Shown here: one piece after another, positions 44,166-54,018 of the stretch
Layout: each line of letters starts with the position of its first letter
Numbering within the stretch: the stretch's first letter is position 1
Assembly: GCF_011064595.1 (NCBI RefSeq)
Contig: NZ_JAALJI010000008.1
Coordinates: 62,001 to 126,000, forward strand
DNA: 64,000 bases
Reading direction: 5' to 3'
From: Paludisphaera soli
GTDB taxonomy: Bacteria; Planctomycetota; Planctomycetia; Isosphaerales; Isosphaeraceae
Translations under genes and position numbers: made by a program
Notes under the pieces: model-generated
Databases searched by the model: none
What the model was told of the DNA's origin: nothing
Seen by the model: only the letters and a program-made list of their open reading frames with translations

Positions 44166-45803
44166 ATGACCGCCCCCGACCCGACGGCCGCCCCCCCGAC
44201 GAACCCGAGCCCCGCCGCCCCCGAGGCCGAGACCGGCCGCGACCGCGTCCGGATCTTCGACACCACGCTCCGCGACGGCGAGCAGTCGCCGGGCGCGAGC
44301 ATGAACCTGGGCGAGAAGCTGGAGATCGCGCGGGCGCTCGCCGGGCTGGGGGTCGACGTGATCGAGGCCGGCTTCCCGATCGCCTCGGTGGGCGACTTCG
44401 AGGCCGTCCGGGCCATCGCCGCCGAGGTCGCCGGCTCGACCGTCTGCGGCCTGGCCCGCTGCAACGACCGCGACATCGACCGCGCGTGGGAGGCCGTTCA
44501 GTTCGCCCAGAAGCCGCGGATCCACGTCTTCCTGGCCACCTCGCCGATCCACCGCGAGCACAAGCTGCGGATGAGCCGCGAGCAGGTCGTCGAGCGGGCC
44601 GTCGCCGGCGTACGCCGGGCCGTCGCGCTCTGCAAGGACGTCGAATTCAGCCCCGAGGACGCCGCCCGCACCGAGCCCGAGTTCCTGCGCGAGGTGATCC
44701 GGGCGGTCATCGACGCCGGCGCGACCACGGTGAACATCCCGGACACCGTCGGCTACCTGATGCCCGGCCAGTACGCCGCCATGATCGCCGACCTGATCGC
44801 CAACGTCCCCAACATCGGCCGGGCGGTCGTCAGCACCCACTGCCACGACGACCTTGGCCTGGCCGTCGCCAACAGCCTGGCCGGCGTCCAGGCCGGCGCC
44901 CGGCAGGTCGAGTGCACCATCAACGGCATCGGCGAACGCGCCGGCAACGCCGCGCTGGAAGAGGTGGTGATGGCCCTGCGGACCCGCCACGACTACTTCG
45001 GCGTGGACACGACCATCAAGACCGAGCGGCTGTATCCCGTCAGCCGGATGCTCTCCTCCATTACCGGCCTGGCCGTCCAGCGCAACAAGGCGATCGTCGG
45101 CCGCAACGCGTTCGCGCACGAGTCCGGCATCCACCAGGACGGCATGCTGAAGAACCGTTCGACCTACGAGATCATGCGTCCCGAGGACGTCGGCGTCCCC
45201 CAGACCGACCTGGTGCTGGGCAAGCACTCGGGCCGCCACGCCCTGCGCGACCGGGTCGTCGAGATGGGCTACACCCTGAGCGACGAGCAGGTGGAGGTCG
45301 TCTTCAACGACTTCAAGGCGCTGGCGGACAAGAAGAAGGAGATCTACGACGAGGACCTGGCCGTCCTGATCGAGAAGCACCTGGGCGACGCCGTCCCCGC
45401 CTCGTGGCAGCTGCTGAGCCTGCACACGACGGCCGGCACCAGCGTCCTCCCCACGGCCACGGTCTCGATCAAGCGCCCGGACGGCGAGATCGTCCAGGAC
45501 GCGGCCATCGGCGACGGCCCGGTCGACGCGATTTTCAAGGCCGTCGAGCGCGTGACCGGCGTCCACGCCAACCTGCACGAGTTCGTCGTCCGCAGCGTCA
45601 GCCAGGGGAAGGACGCCCAGGGCGAGGTGACCCTGGAGCTGGAAGTCGAGAGCGGCGAGGCCAGCTTCCGCGGCCGCGCCGCGTCCACCGACATCATCGA
45701 GGCCTCGGCCCTGGCCTACCTCAACGCCGTCAACGCCATCAGCGCCCGCAAGGACCGCACCGACGTCCGCGAGGTCGTCGGCCGCCCCGGCGCGGGGCTG
45801 TAA
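44166..45803 (+). CDS. leuA: 2-isopropylmalate synthase
   Basis: 545 residues from ATG 44166 (AAGGA site upstream). First committed step of leucine synthesis: acetyl-CoA plus 2-oxoisovalerate to 2-isopropylmalate, cytoplasmic. DRE-TIM barrel motif [16 protein letters not shown] at 31-46, metal ligands in [14 protein letters not shown], and [15 protein letters not shown]; linker [13 protein letters not shown]; the C-terminal leucine-binding regulatory domain (residues 410-530) is complete, so allosteric feedback is expected. In addition, transcription seems controlled by the leader at 43807-44001. A possible second promoter (TTGCGG 44055-44060, TACACT 44079-44084, 18-base spacing) would bypass it. 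A hairpin terminator follows. Confidence 0.96.
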   Translation: MTAPDPTAAPPTNPSPAAPEAETGRDRVRIFDTTLRDGEQSPGASMNLGEKLEIARALAGLGVDVIEAGFPIASVGDFEAVRAIAAEVAGSTVCGLARCNDRDIDRAWEAVQFAQKPRIHVFLATSPIHREHKLRMSREQVVERAVAGVRRAVALCKDVEFSPEDAARTEPEFLREVIRAVIDAGATTVNIPDTVGYLMPGQYAAMIADLIANVPNIGRAVVSTHCHDDLGLAVANSLAGVQAGARQVECTINGIGERAGNAALEEVVMALRTRHDYFGVDTTIKTERLYPVSRMLSSITGLAVQRNKAIVGRNAFAHESGIHQDGMLKNRSTYEIMRPEDVGVPQTDLVLGKHSGRHALRDRVVEMGYTLSDEQVEVVFNDFKALADKKKEIYDEDLAVLIEKHLGDAVPASWQLLSLHTTAGTSVLPTATVSIKRPDGEIVQDAAIGDGPVDAIFKAVERVTGVHANLHEFVVRSVSQGKDAQGEVTLELEVESGEASFRGRAASTDIIEASALAYLNAVNAISARKDRTDVREVVGRPGAGL

Positions 45804-45811
45804 CGGCGATC

Positions 45812-45839
45812 GCCCCCGGCCGATGACCCGGCCGGGGGC
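45812..45839 (+). terminator. Terminator hairpin after leuA
   Basis: Perfect 10-bp GC stem (GCCCCCGGCC 45812-45821, GGCCGGGGGC 45830-45839), loop of 8, nine bases after the leuA stop. T-tract absent, so efficiency is uncertain. Confidence 0.6.
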
Positions 45840-45883
45840 TCCAGGCCCGGTCGACCGTGCACCGCAGCCGAGGGCGGAGAACC

Positions 45884-46099
45884 ATGAGACCTCCCATGAG
45901 CCCGCCCTGGCCGGTTCAAGCGATCGCCCTGGGGGCCGTCGGCTTCGTCCTGATCTATCCCTTCCTCGGGCGTCGTAACGACTGGATCGGGCGGTTGGTG
46001 CTCGGGGCCCTCTTCGCATTCGCCTTCGCCTTGTGGGCGGCGATCGCCTGGAGGTGGACGACGCGGGCCCTCGAATGGTGGCGAGACCGGCCCGCATGA
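45884..46099 (+). CDS. Small two-helix membrane protein
   Basis: 71 residues from ATG 45884 with GGAG five bases upstream. Two hydrophobic helices (VQAIALGAVGFVLIYPFLG; IGRLVLGALFAFAFALWAAIAWRW) connected by a short basic loop (RRNDW) and ending in a basic tail. Typical small inner-membrane protein; no known family. It lies between leuA's terminator and a PEP-CTERM gene. Confidence 0.6.
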   Translation: MRPPMSPPWPVQAIALGAVGFVLIYPFLGRRNDWIGRLVLGALFAFAFALWAAIAWRWTTRALEWWRDRPA

Positions 46100-46242
46100 C
46101 CGCCGGCCCGGCGCGCCAGGCAGCGATTGTGGTTTAAAATCGACTGCCTTGATCGGAAGGCAAGGGAGTGGTCTCATGCGCCTGCCTCGGGCCCCGTCGC
46201 GTCCGAGCCATTTCTCTCGTCTTCATCTGGGGGGTCCTCTCC

Positions 46243-46842
46243 ATGGCCCGATTCCGAACCTTCGCCATTCCGATCCTGATCGCACTCGGGGCCTTGGGCG
46301 GCCCGACCGCCTGTGCGGAGCCGGTCCTGTACACTTTCAGCGGGGTCGGGAGCGGCGAGCTGGGTGGGGCGTCGTTCACCGATTCCGCCTATACGTTCTC
46401 CGTACTCGCGGACACGGACGACATCGACGAGATCTCGTTCGGCGCCGACTCCTCGGTCATCCTGGACATGACCGCGACGATTGAGATCGCCGGCCTCGGG
46501 CTCGCCACGATCACCGATCCCGTCTTCGTCTTCGTCAATCGGGCCAACACGGCCGTCGGGGTGGGGGACTACAACGCCGCCGATTACGTGAACCTGACGT
46601 CCCCGCTGCTCGCGTCCTACTTCCTGGGCACGCCCTTCGGCCCGCTGACGGCCCCGATCACTTACTTCAACGTCTCGCTCCTCGCCACCGATGCGGGGCG
46701 GCTGAACCTGACGTCCTCGGGCGACGGGGTCTTCCAGGCATCCCTCCGGAGCGTCCCCGAGCCTGCGAGCATCTCGGCGCTCGGGCTCGGCGTGGTCGGC
46801 GTCCTCGCCTTCGCGCGGACTCGGCGGAGGCAAGCGGCCTGA
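46243..46842 (+). CDS. PEP-CTERM sorting-domain protein
   Basis: 199 residues from ATG 46243 (GGGG site upstream). Signal peptide (FAIPILIALGALGGPTACAE), then a beta-sandwich-like exported domain (VLYTFSGVGSGELGGASF; SYFLGTPFGPLTAPITYFNVSLLA) and the intact PEP-CTERM tail VPEPASISALGLGVVGVLAF with a basic end. Exosortase would cleave the tail and attach the protein to an exopolysaccharide or surface. No exosortase gene is in the window. The frame is intact, in contrast to the frameshifted PEP-CTERM gene at 10226-11325. Confidence 0.85.
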   Translation: MARFRTFAIPILIALGALGGPTACAEPVLYTFSGVGSGELGGASFTDSAYTFSVLADTDDIDEISFGADSSVILDMTATIEIAGLGLATITDPVFVFVNRANTAVGVGDYNAADYVNLTSPLLASYFLGTPFGPLTAPITYFNVSLLATDAGRLNLTSSGDGVFQASLRSVPEPASISALGLGVVGVLAFARTRRRQAA

Positions 46843-46929
46843 TCCTGGTCCGAGATCGGCGTCGCACCGGCTCGGCTAGGTCCGACGAGGAGCGTCGCCG
46901 TCTTCGTCCACGGCGGCGATCTTCGCCCC

Positions 46930-48777
46930 TCAAGTCGTCTCGGCGTCCGCCTGCTCCCGCTTCGCCTTCCGCCAGGCGGCGGCGGAGAGGTAGCGGCCGT
47001 AGTAGGACTCTATGGCCTGGATCGCCTCCACCTGGAGGGGGGCGAAGGTCTTGGTCGGGATCTTCGCCACGTGCCGGCCGTCGCGGTCGTAGTTGATGAC
47101 GAGCGTGGGGCCGTCGAACATCATGCCGGCGACCTCGGAGAAGGCGATCCCGTCGGGCCAGGCGGAGTAGTGGAGGGCGATGCAGTCGAGGACGAGCGTC
47201 CCCTTCTTGCCCTCGAACGTGCGTTCCGGGAAGCTTCGGACGACGATCTCGCGCTCCTCCTCGCTCTCCGGGAGCAGGCGGTAGGGGAGCGTCGCCTCGT
47301 GCACGTCGCGGAACTTCTCCTCGAATTCCCGCCACTGGGCGCGTTCGATCTCCTCGGCGTCGTCGATCGCGTCGTACCAGCGGCCGTCGCCGGGCGAGGC
47401 GACGAGCGTCGAGACGTCGTGCGACCGGATCGGCACGCCGACGGCTTCAAGGCGCTGGGCCAGCGGCGGGTGGCTGTCGAACGGGTGGACCGTCGCGAGT
47501 TCGCCGAGGGCCGGGTTCGAGGCGAACGAGACCGCGTGCTCGGCGAACCCTCGCTCCAGCCGGGCCGAGATGTCGGCCGTCTCCAGCGCGTGCTGCCGGC
47601 CGAACAGGTCCTGCTGGATCCTGCCCCGGTAGTCCGAGTACGCCGAGATTCGCAGCAGCGCGGAGGCGAGGTCGCGGGGGGTCGTCGTCTCGGCCGCGAT
47701 CACGTCGGCGCGGAACTCGCGCTTCCGGCTCTGCTCGCCCAGCGAAAGCTCGAACAGCGCCCGGAAGGCGTTCAGGAAGAGGTAGACGGGCACCGCGATG
47801 GGGTTCTCGGAGAGCGATTTGAGATACAGCCCGAACCGGGCGAGCAGGGGCCCGGTCTTCTTGGAGTAGAGCGTGTCATTGCCGCTGAAGTGGGCCATCT
47901 CGTGGGCCACGACGGCGTCGGCCTCCGCGCCGGACATCTGCTTCAGGAGGGCGAGGCTGACGTAGAGCGTCCGGCCCCGGCAGACCTCGCCGTCGACGTG
48001 GACCGGGCCCTCGGTCACGAAGAAGTTGTCGTCGACCCCCACAATGACGTTGTCGGGCGGGGCCGTGCCGACCTTCTCGGCGATCGCCCGCAGGTCCTCC
48101 CAGAGTCGCGGCGAGCCCGCCGGGTCGAGGACCTTCCCCTCGACGTGGAGGGTGGAGTCCGGTTTCTGGAAGATCGCCTTGATCACCGTGATCGCCCCGG
48201 CCAAGGCCAGGAATCCGGCGACGCCGACGATCTTGATGGAGTAGAAGTTGAACCAGAGCGCCGTCACCCAGAACGAGAGGGCCAGGATCAGGACGCCCGA
48301 GACGATCGCCTGCGCCGCCCCGTAGACCCGCAGGACCTGCCAGCCGATCGCCAGGGCCCGATACTGCGCCCGCTGCGACCACCGCGAGGCCACGACGCAA
48401 AGCCCCGCGATCACGAACACCACCAGGCCCCCGACGATCGACTGCGCCGACAGCCGGATCATCCAGCGGAAGGTCGCGAAGTAGAAACGCACCGTCGAGT
48501 CGAGATTGAACTCGTCCGCCAACGCCTCGATCTGGATCAGCTCCGAGAGCGGATGCTCCTCGAAGAACGCGACGGCCTTCGCCCGCTCCTCCTCCGTCAG
48601 GCTCGCGTCCGCCCGGAGCCCCGCCAGGATCCCGTCGCGCGCCTGGGCGTCGTATCGCGCCTGGGCGTGCAGGAAGAACGCCAACGCCAGCACCGGGATC
48701 AGGAACGCCAGCACGCCCGGCAGGACGTACGTCTTCACGAACCCGGCCTTCGAAAAGTCCCGCGCCGCGTCGCTCAT
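46930..48777 (-). CDS. M48-family membrane metallopeptidase
   Basis: 615 residues from ATG 48777. N-terminal membrane helix (about 15-37) with a loop, then three more helices (about 112-132, 150-175, 182-205), followed by a zinc peptidase domain with HEMAH at 292-296 and the third ligand in SRKREFRADVIAAE. This is the Ste24/HtpX-like M48 family, involved in membrane protein quality control. The last 130 residues (ERAQWREFEEKFRDVHEATLPYRL and onward) form an additional soluble domain not part of the M48 core. The stop is convergent with the PEP-CTERM gene. Confidence 0.9.
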   Translation of the reverse strand: MSDAARDFSKAGFVKTYVLPGVLAFLIPVLALAFFLHAQARYDAQARDGILAGLRADASLTEEERAKAVAFFEEHPLSELIQIEALADEFNLDSTVRFYFATFRWMIRLSAQSIVGGLVVFVIAGLCVVASRWSQRAQYRALAIGWQVLRVYGAAQAIVSGVLILALSFWVTALWFNFYSIKIVGVAGFLALAGAITVIKAIFQKPDSTLHVEGKVLDPAGSPRLWEDLRAIAEKVGTAPPDNVIVGVDDNFFVTEGPVHVDGEVCRGRTLYVSLALLKQMSGAEADAVVAHEMAHFSGNDTLYSKKTGPLLARFGLYLKSLSENPIAVPVYLFLNAFRALFELSLGEQSRKREFRADVIAAETTTPRDLASALLRISAYSDYRGRIQQDLFGRQHALETADISARLERGFAEHAVSFASNPALGELATVHPFDSHPPLAQRLEAVGVPIRSHDVSTLVASPGDGRWYDAIDDAEEIERAQWREFEEKFRDVHEATLPYRLLPESEEEREIVVRSFPERTFEGKKGTLVLDCIALHYSAWPDGIAFSEVAGMMFDGPTLVINYDRDGRHVAKIPTKTFAPLQVEAIQAIESYYGRYLSAAAWRKAKREQADAETT

Positions 48778-48912
48778 GGATCGCCCCGCCGTCGTCGCCC
48801 GCCGCCCCGTCGGGCCCGTCGCCCGAAAACGTCGCGATCTTACAGGCGTCATTCGCGCGGCACAAGGACATGATGAATCGATGCGAGCGATTCGAAGCCC
48901 GCCGCCCCTACC

Positions 48913-49521
48913 TCAGCCCGAGTCCGAGTCGTCGTCGTACGTGACGGGCTCCAGCCTCGCGAGGAATTCGTCGAGGTCTCGCGCGACCAGGTACAGGCTC
49001 TCGTATCCGGCGGGCTTGGCGGGGAGACGGCCGGCGCGTCGCCTCTCCAGGTAGTCCTCGATCCGGGGGTGGAGGGCGGGGAACATCCGCCGGAACTCCT
49101 CGTCCGGCCAGAGCGAGCGCTGGTCGGCGTCGAGGAGGTAGACGCTCCCGTCGTCCGGCCCTCCGCAGCGGACGACCACCATACAGAACCCCCACGTAGC
49201 CTTTGCGACCGCGACGAACTCCGGGGCCAGCCCGGCGGCGTCGGTCGCCCACCGGACGTCGTAGACCTGGGCGTCGGGGGCGGCGCGACCATAGAAGAGG
49301 TCGACGCCGCACGTCTGGCCGACCGGCGTGATCGGCTCCAGGAAGTCGCACTTCGCCTCGCCGATCATCGCCCCGAACTCCAGCAGGAACGAGCGGTACG
49401 CGGCGGGGAGCCGCAGGCCGCGATCCCGCTCGAACGAGCTGACGAACTCCTCGGTCGCGGCCACCCGCCAGGGCGCCGGCGCGTAGCCAAGGGACTGGAG
49501 CTTGGCGGAGATCGGATCCAT
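48913..49521 (-). CDS. SMI1/KNR4 (SUKH-1) family protein
   Basis: 202 residues from ATG 49521. SUKH signature at the N-terminus: EEFVSSFERDRGLRLPAAYRSFLLEFGAMIG, followed by the typical beta sheet (VDLFYGRAAPDAQVYDVRW; FVAVAKATWGFCMVVVRCGG; SVYLLDADQ) and C-terminal helix (LVARDLDEFLARLEPV). SUKH proteins are mostly immunity proteins of contact-dependent or polymorphic toxin systems; no toxin gene is adjacent. Lone SUKH genes may protect against neighbours' toxins or have housekeeping roles. Tandem with the M28 peptidase upstream, no obvious operon. Confidence 0.85.
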   Translation of the reverse strand: MDPISAKLQSLGYAPAPWRVAATEEFVSSFERDRGLRLPAAYRSFLLEFGAMIGEAKCDFLEPITPVGQTCGVDLFYGRAAPDAQVYDVRWATDAAGLAPEFVAVAKATWGFCMVVVRCGGPDDGSVYLLDADQRSLWPDEEFRRMFPALHPRIEDYLERRRAGRLPAKPAGYESLYLVARDLDEFLARLEPVTYDDDSDSG

Positions 49522-49612
49522 CGTTCGGCCTCCGGTTCATGGGCTCCCCGGACCTCCGGCTCCTCTTCCCCGGAGGGGAGGGGCGTCGGGGTCCGGGGCG
49601 CCGCCGGCGTGG

Positions 49613-51508
49613 TCAGGGGGCGGCGACGGCCGCGGCGCGGACCTCGGGGCGGGCGGGGGTCCGGGCGGGCTTGCGGGGGAGCTTCTCGTCGAGCATCGCC
49701 GTGTTGTAGACGAACGCGGCCATGATGATGGACGCCTGCTTCAGGTCGTCGGCCTGGGCCCGGTCGTAGACGTCCATGTTCGAGTGGTGGGTGCGGGTGT
49801 CGTACTCGACCTCGTCCTGGATGAACTGGAAGCCGGGCAGGCCCACGGCGTCGAACGGCAGGTGGTCGGTGCCGCCGGTGTTGGCGATCGAGAGGGTCTG
49901 GGCGCCCATCTCGCGGAACGGCTGCAGCCACTTGCGGAAGATCGGCCGGACCGCCTCGTTCCCCTGCAGGTAGACGCCCCGGATCTTGCCGGTGCCGTTG
50001 TCGAGGTTGTAGTAGGCGGAGAGCTTCTCGTACTCGGGCTTCGTCTCCTCCTTGTCTTCGGCCGTCGCCTCGGGGGCGTCGGGGCCGGGGCCGCCGAGGC
50101 CCTGGCGTTCGGGCCGCTTGCGGAAGTGCTCGTCGACGTAGGCCTTCGAGCCGAAGATCCCCTGTTCCTCGCCGGTCCAAAGGGCCAGGCGGATCGTCCG
50201 CCGGGGCTTGAGGTCGAGCGCCTTGAGGATGCGGACGGCCTCCATCCCCACGGCGCAGCCGGCGGCGTTGTCGGTCGCGCCGGTGCCGCCGTGCCAGGAG
50301 TCCAGGTGGCCGCCGAGCATGACGATCTCATCCTTCAGGTCGGTCCCGGGGATCTCGGCCACGGTGTTGTAGGCGTTCAGGTCTTCCTCGTGGAACTCGA
50401 CGGCCAGTTCGACGGTCATCTTCAAGGTCTCGCCCTTCGCGAGCATGCGGACGAGGCGGTTGTAGTGCTCCTTCGCCATGACGAGCTGGGGGATCGCCTT
50501 CGGGGCGTCCTTCTCCCAGACCGAGACGCGACGGGGAAGCGGCGCGGCTCCCTCGCCGCGAGGCTCGCCCGGGGGCGGGCCGGGGATCGACGCCGACTGG
50601 ACGAACAGCGTGCCGCCGTCGCCGCTCCGGCTGGGATCGATCAGCAGGGCGGGACCTTCCCCGGCCAGGAACCGCTGGCGCTTCGACGCCAGCTCCATCT
50701 GCGCCCGCATGTCGGCGGGGAAGGTGCGGGCGGGGGCCGGCGGCGGGGTCGCGGCCGTCGCCGGGGGGACGCCGGGCGCGGCGGGTTCGGCGGGGGGGGA
50801 GGCCGGCGGGGCGGGGGGGCGAGGCCGCCCGCCGCGGCCCGCGCCGGGCTCGGCGGCGTCGGCCAGGTCGAGCAGCTCCTTGTCGGTCTTGCGCGAGGCG
50901 AGGGGCTCGAACCGGGCGGGGACGTCGGGGGTCGGTCCGGTCAGGACGATCTTCCCCTGGAGCTTCCCCTTGTAGCGTTCGAAGTCGGCCTCGGTCTTGA
51001 CGTCGAGGTGGACGACCTCGGCGGTCAGCACGCCGTCGAGCGAGGGGGACCAGGCCTTGGGCACGGCGATCAGGGGGATGCACTGGGGCTCCGTCACCTG
51101 CGCCGAGAACCGCTTGAGGGTCCATCCCCGGCCGAACGGGCCCCAGGGTTCCAGGTGGGCGTTCTCCAGGCCCCACTTCGTCAGGGCGTCGCGGGTCCAC
51201 TCGTTGGCGCGCTTGAGGGCGGGCGAGCCGGTGAGCCGGGGGCCGATGACGTCGGTCAGGGTGCTCAATGTCGCCATGACCTCCGAGCGCTTCTCGCCCT
51301 CTTCCTTGATGCGGTCGATGGGGTCGGCGGGGGGCTTGGGGGTCTCGGGCTTGGCCTCGCCCTCACCCGCCGGCTTGGGGGCGTCGTCCGTCTTGGCCTC
51401 GGCCTGGGCGGGCGGGGTGGGGACGGGGGCCTGGGCCGACGAGCGCGGGATGATCCCGAGCAGGCCCACGGCGGCGAGCGCCAGGGCCGTTCCGCGGATG
51501 CGAAGCAT
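49613..51508 (-). CDS. Exported M28-family zinc aminopeptidase
   Basis: 631 residues from ATG 51508, signal peptide ([20 protein letters not shown]). A Pro/Ala-rich linker with Glu and Lys follows (27-75), and a second Pro-rich insert (about 215-265). Binuclear zinc motifs of M28: [19 protein letters not shown] (His, Asp), GEEQGIFGS (catalytic Glu and ligand Glu), and [10 protein letters not shown] near the end. Function: removal of N-terminal amino acids from peptides outside the cytoplasm. The Pro-rich inserts are species-specific linkers. It reads leftward and is divergent from the surface protein at 51908. Confidence 0.92.
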   Translation of the reverse strand: MLRIRGTALALAAVGLLGIIPRSSAQAPVPTPPAQAEAKTDDAPKPAGEGEAKPETPKPPADPIDRIKEEGEKRSEVMATLSTLTDVIGPRLTGSPALKRANEWTRDALTKWGLENAHLEPWGPFGRGWTLKRFSAQVTEPQCIPLIAVPKAWSPSLDGVLTAEVVHLDVKTEADFERYKGKLQGKIVLTGPTPDVPARFEPLASRKTDKELLDLADAAEPGAGRGGRPRPPAPPASPPAEPAAPGVPPATAATPPPAPARTFPADMRAQMELASKRQRFLAGEGPALLIDPSRSGDGGTLFVQSASIPGPPPGEPRGEGAAPLPRRVSVWEKDAPKAIPQLVMAKEHYNRLVRMLAKGETLKMTVELAVEFHEEDLNAYNTVAEIPGTDLKDEIVMLGGHLDSWHGGTGATDNAAGCAVGMEAVRILKALDLKPRRTIRLALWTGEEQGIFGSKAYVDEHFRKRPERQGLGGPGPDAPEATAEDKEETKPEYEKLSAYYNLDNGTGKIRGVYLQGNEAVRPIFRKWLQPFREMGAQTLSIANTGGTDHLPFDAVGLPGFQFIQDEVEYDTRTHHSNMDVYDRAQADDLKQASIIMAAFVYNTAMLDEKLPRKPARTPARPEVRAAAVAAP

Positions 51509-51907
51509 GAGCGTCCTCCAAGGGGGTCGATCGAACGGGCGGATCCGGAAGGGAAGAAGATGGGGGCGGGACGCGAAGGGCGGGGGAGGGGAGCCGGGCC
51601 GCGCGAGCCGCGAAGGCCATCATAGCAGGGCCCGTCGGGCGATTCCCAGGGCCCGCCGACGAGGCCGAGTCGCCGCGCCTCGCCCAAGTCGCTCTAGGCG
51701 GGATCGCGGGCTTCTGGTAGAGATCCCGCCTGCCCGAGGCCCGATCGCGGACTTCCGGGCGACATCTCGCGAAGATCGAACGAATTCCCCGGGCGGGGGG
51801 CCGGACGCCACGTCTTCTTCCGGCGACCCTCGCGCCCCGTCGACGGCCGGCGCGGCCGGACCTTTCCGACCGCGCGTCGCGACGTATCCGCCAAGGAGAC
51901 TGGTGTG
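51509..51907. other. Divergent intergenic region with hairpin
   Basis: 399 bases. A perfect 10-bp inverted repeat, AGGCGGGATC (51696-51705) and GATCCCGCCT (51722-51731), lies in the centre. The phrase GATCGCGG-CTTC-GG occurs twice nearby (about 51701 and 51745). No gene. Confidence 0.5.
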
Positions 51908-52771
51908 ATGGACCGCCGCCGATTCATTCCCGGGCCGGAAGGCATGGAGACCCGGATGATGCTCTCCACGGCGACCACCGCCAACCCCGTCCCGACCAAC
52001 GCCGCGTCGACCACGGCCGCCGGCAACGTGCCCTACACGATCCAGCAGAAGCTGGAGCGGATCGACCGGATCCCGATCAACATGCGGGCCACCGCGCCCA
52101 ACCGGGTCCTGCCGCAGTCGCTGATCGGCGGGATCCAGGACGGCATGCGTCAGACGATCAGCACCCTGGGCGCGGCCGCCCCGGAGACGATCGAGACGTT
52201 CAACGGCGTCCTTCGCGACGTCGTCAGCCGGCCCTCGCTCCGCGCCCAGGACGCCCGGGCGCTGAACAACGCGTTCACGCAGGTCCTCGTCTCGGCGGGG
52301 GCGTCGACCGAGGCGATCGACACGATCGCGACCAACCTGGAATCGCTGGCGACGACCGTCAACACGTCGCAGGGGCTGCCCGTCTTCCTCACGACCAACG
52401 ACTACGCGCTGGTCCTGCAGATGACCCTGATCGTCGGCCGGCCGATGCCCGCGCCCGCCGCGCCCACGATCGCCCGGGACTCCGGCACCCAGGCCGACCC
52501 CCGCACCAACATCTCGAGGGTGGCCCAGCCGACGTTCGTGGGCTCCTACGAGTCACGCGCCCAGCTGCAGATCTTCGACGACGCCAGCGGCGAGGTCTAC
52601 GGCGAGGCCCAGTCGGGGACGAACGGCCGCTACTCCATCACGTTCAGCCGGCCGCTCGACCTGGGGACGTACCGCCTGCGCATCCGGGCGCTCGACGAGA
52701 TGGGCCACGTCGGCCAATCCAGCGGGGTCTTCACCCTAAGGATCGTCGAGCCCCGCGGCCCGCAAGGTTGA
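51908..52771 (+). CDS. Surface-type protein with C-terminal Ig-like domain
   Basis: 287 residues from ATG 51908 (GTG at 51905 also possible); GGAG site upstream. The start RRRFIPGPEGMETRMMLST is the planctomycete variant of the short N-terminal export motif (LExRxLLS). A helical middle domain follows (MRQTISTLGAAAPETIETFN; NNAFTQVLVSAGASTEAIDTI) and a C-terminal bacterial Ig-like domain (PTFVGSYESRAQLQIFDDAS through VGQSSGVFTLRIVEPRG). Predicted to be secreted or cell-surface. No enzymatic motif. Single gene. Confidence 0.75.
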   Translation: MDRRRFIPGPEGMETRMMLSTATTANPVPTNAASTTAAGNVPYTIQQKLERIDRIPINMRATAPNRVLPQSLIGGIQDGMRQTISTLGAAAPETIETFNGVLRDVVSRPSLRAQDARALNNAFTQVLVSAGASTEAIDTIATNLESLATTVNTSQGLPVFLTTNDYALVLQMTLIVGRPMPAPAAPTIARDSGTQADPRTNISRVAQPTFVGSYESRAQLQIFDDASGEVYGEAQSGTNGRYSITFSRPLDLGTYRLRIRALDEMGHVGQSSGVFTLRIVEPRGPQG

Positions 52772-52863
52772 CTCGGGTTGCATCCGGGGCGGGGCGATGG
52801 CATAATCGCCTCTCTTCGAAACGGGTTCGAATCGAGATTCCGGATAGAAACGGGCAGGGCGCC

Positions 52864-53007
52864 ATGAAGTCCAAGACGAAGAATCGCAAGAGCAGCAAGT
52901 GGCGGAAGAAGGCCAATTCTTCGCCCATCGCCAAGGGCCGCCGCCCCAAGTTCCACGGCGTCCGCAGCCCCCGCAAGCGCAAGCACCTGGGCGGCAAGGG
53001 CCTCTGA
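52864..53007 (+). CDS. 47-residue highly basic protein
   Basis: From ATG 52864. Contains 12 Lys and 7 Arg (40%), with one acidic-free composition and two Gly at the end (KSKTKNRKSSKWRKK; KGRRPKFHGVRSPRKRKH). No Cys. The size and charge suggest an RNA-binding or ribosome-associated protein, as with small basic ribosomal proteins, but I do not recognise it as any named family. It lies 92 bases after the surface protein and 27 bases before a convergent epimerase gene. Intact and strongly coding-like. Confidence 0.7.
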   Translation: MKSKTKNRKSSKWRKKANSSPIAKGRRPKFHGVRSPRKRKHLGGKGL

Positions 53008-53034
53008 TCGAGGCCCCGGCCCCCGGCCGGGGCG

Positions 53035-53985
53035 TCAGGCCTCGTCGAATGAGGCCACCGTGCGTCGCAGGCCTTCGGCGAAGTCGACCGAGGGCCTGTA
53101 CCCCAGCTCCCGCTCGATCAGCTCCAACCCGGCGAGCGAATCGCGCACGTCCCCCGCGCGGGGCGGGAGCAGCTCGGGCTCCAGGTCCGTCCCCAGGATC
53201 TGGTTGAGCGCGGCGACCAGGTCGAGCAGGCTGACCCGCCTGCCGCCGCCGACGTTGAACGCCCGGCCCTGGATCGGCGCCTCCCGCCGCATCGCCAGCA
53301 GGTTCGCCCGCACCGCGTCGGCGACGTAGGTGAAGTCGCGCGTCTGGAGCCCGTCGCCGTAGATCCTCGGCCGCTCGCCGCGCGACATCGCCTTGATGAA
53401 CAGCGAGATCACGCCCGAGTACGGGCTCGACGGGTCCTGCCGCGGCCCGAAGACGTTGAAGTAGCGCAGGCTCACGGCGTCCAGCCCCATCGTCCGCGCG
53501 TAGACCCGGACGTAGTGCTCCCCGGCGAGCTTCCCCGCGGCGTACGGGCTGAGCGGGTCCGGGACCATCGTCTCGACCTTCGGCAGCGTCGCGGACTCGC
53601 CGTACGCGCTGCTGGACGCGGCGAACATCACCCGCCGTACGCCGGCCCGTCGCGAGGCCTCCAGCACGTTGAGCGTCGCCGTCGGCCCGCTCGCGTGCGA
53701 GGGGAGCGGCTCGGCCACCGACCGGGGCACGCTGGGGATCGCCGCCTCGTGGAAGACGTACGCGGCCCCCTCGACGGCGCGCTCGCAGGCCGAGAAGTCG
53801 GACGCGCTCGCCTCGATCAGCTCGACGCGCTCGCGTACCGGTTCAAGGTTCGACGCCCGGCCGGTCGACAGGTCGTCGAGCACGCGGACGCGATGTCCTT
53901 CGGCCAGCAAGGCCTCGACGAGGTGGGAGCCGATGAACCCGGCGCCGCCGGTGACGAGGATCAGTTCATTCTCGGTTCGACTCAT
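53035..53985 (-). CDS. NAD-dependent nucleotide-sugar epimerase
   Basis: 316 residues from ATG 53985. Extended SDR: NAD motif GGAGFIGSH at 13-21, catalytic Tyr148-Lys152 (SPYAAGK) with Ser at 124-126, and the substrate-binding segment YFNVFGPRQDPSSPYSG typical of the GalE/WbpP group (UDP-GlcNAc or UDP-glucose 4-epimerase). It is followed in reading order by nothing but preceded by the UDP-sugar dehydrogenase at 54019, 33 bases away on the same strand, so the two form an operon likely making UDP-GalNAcA or a similar uronic acid for surface polysaccharide. Confidence 0.9.
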   Translation of the reverse strand: MSRTENELILVTGGAGFIGSHLVEALLAEGHRVRVLDDLSTGRASNLEPVRERVELIEASASDFSACERAVEGAAYVFHEAAIPSVPRSVAEPLPSHASGPTATLNVLEASRRAGVRRVMFAASSSAYGESATLPKVETMVPDPLSPYAAGKLAGEHYVRVYARTMGLDAVSLRYFNVFGPRQDPSSPYSGVISLFIKAMSRGERPRIYGDGLQTRDFTYVADAVRANLLAMRREAPIQGRAFNVGGGRRVSLLDLVAALNQILGTDLEPELLPPRAGDVRDSLAGLELIERELGYRPSVDFAEGLRRTVASFDEA

Positions 53986-54018
53986 GCAGTCCTCAAAAGG
54001 GAAGAAGGCGGCCCGGCG

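Noticed and set aside
43569-46097. Open frame of 842 codons on the minus strand opposite leuA
   Set aside because: Shadow of leuA codon bias; covers the leader and an unrelated gene as well.
49502-51625. Open frame of 707 codons on the plus strand
   Set aside because: Opposite the M28 peptidase, which has complete zinc motifs and a signal peptide.
52816-52845. GGGTTCGAATC, tRNA T-arm-like
   Set aside because: Flanks do not pair and no acceptor or anticodon stem can be formed; it is chance.
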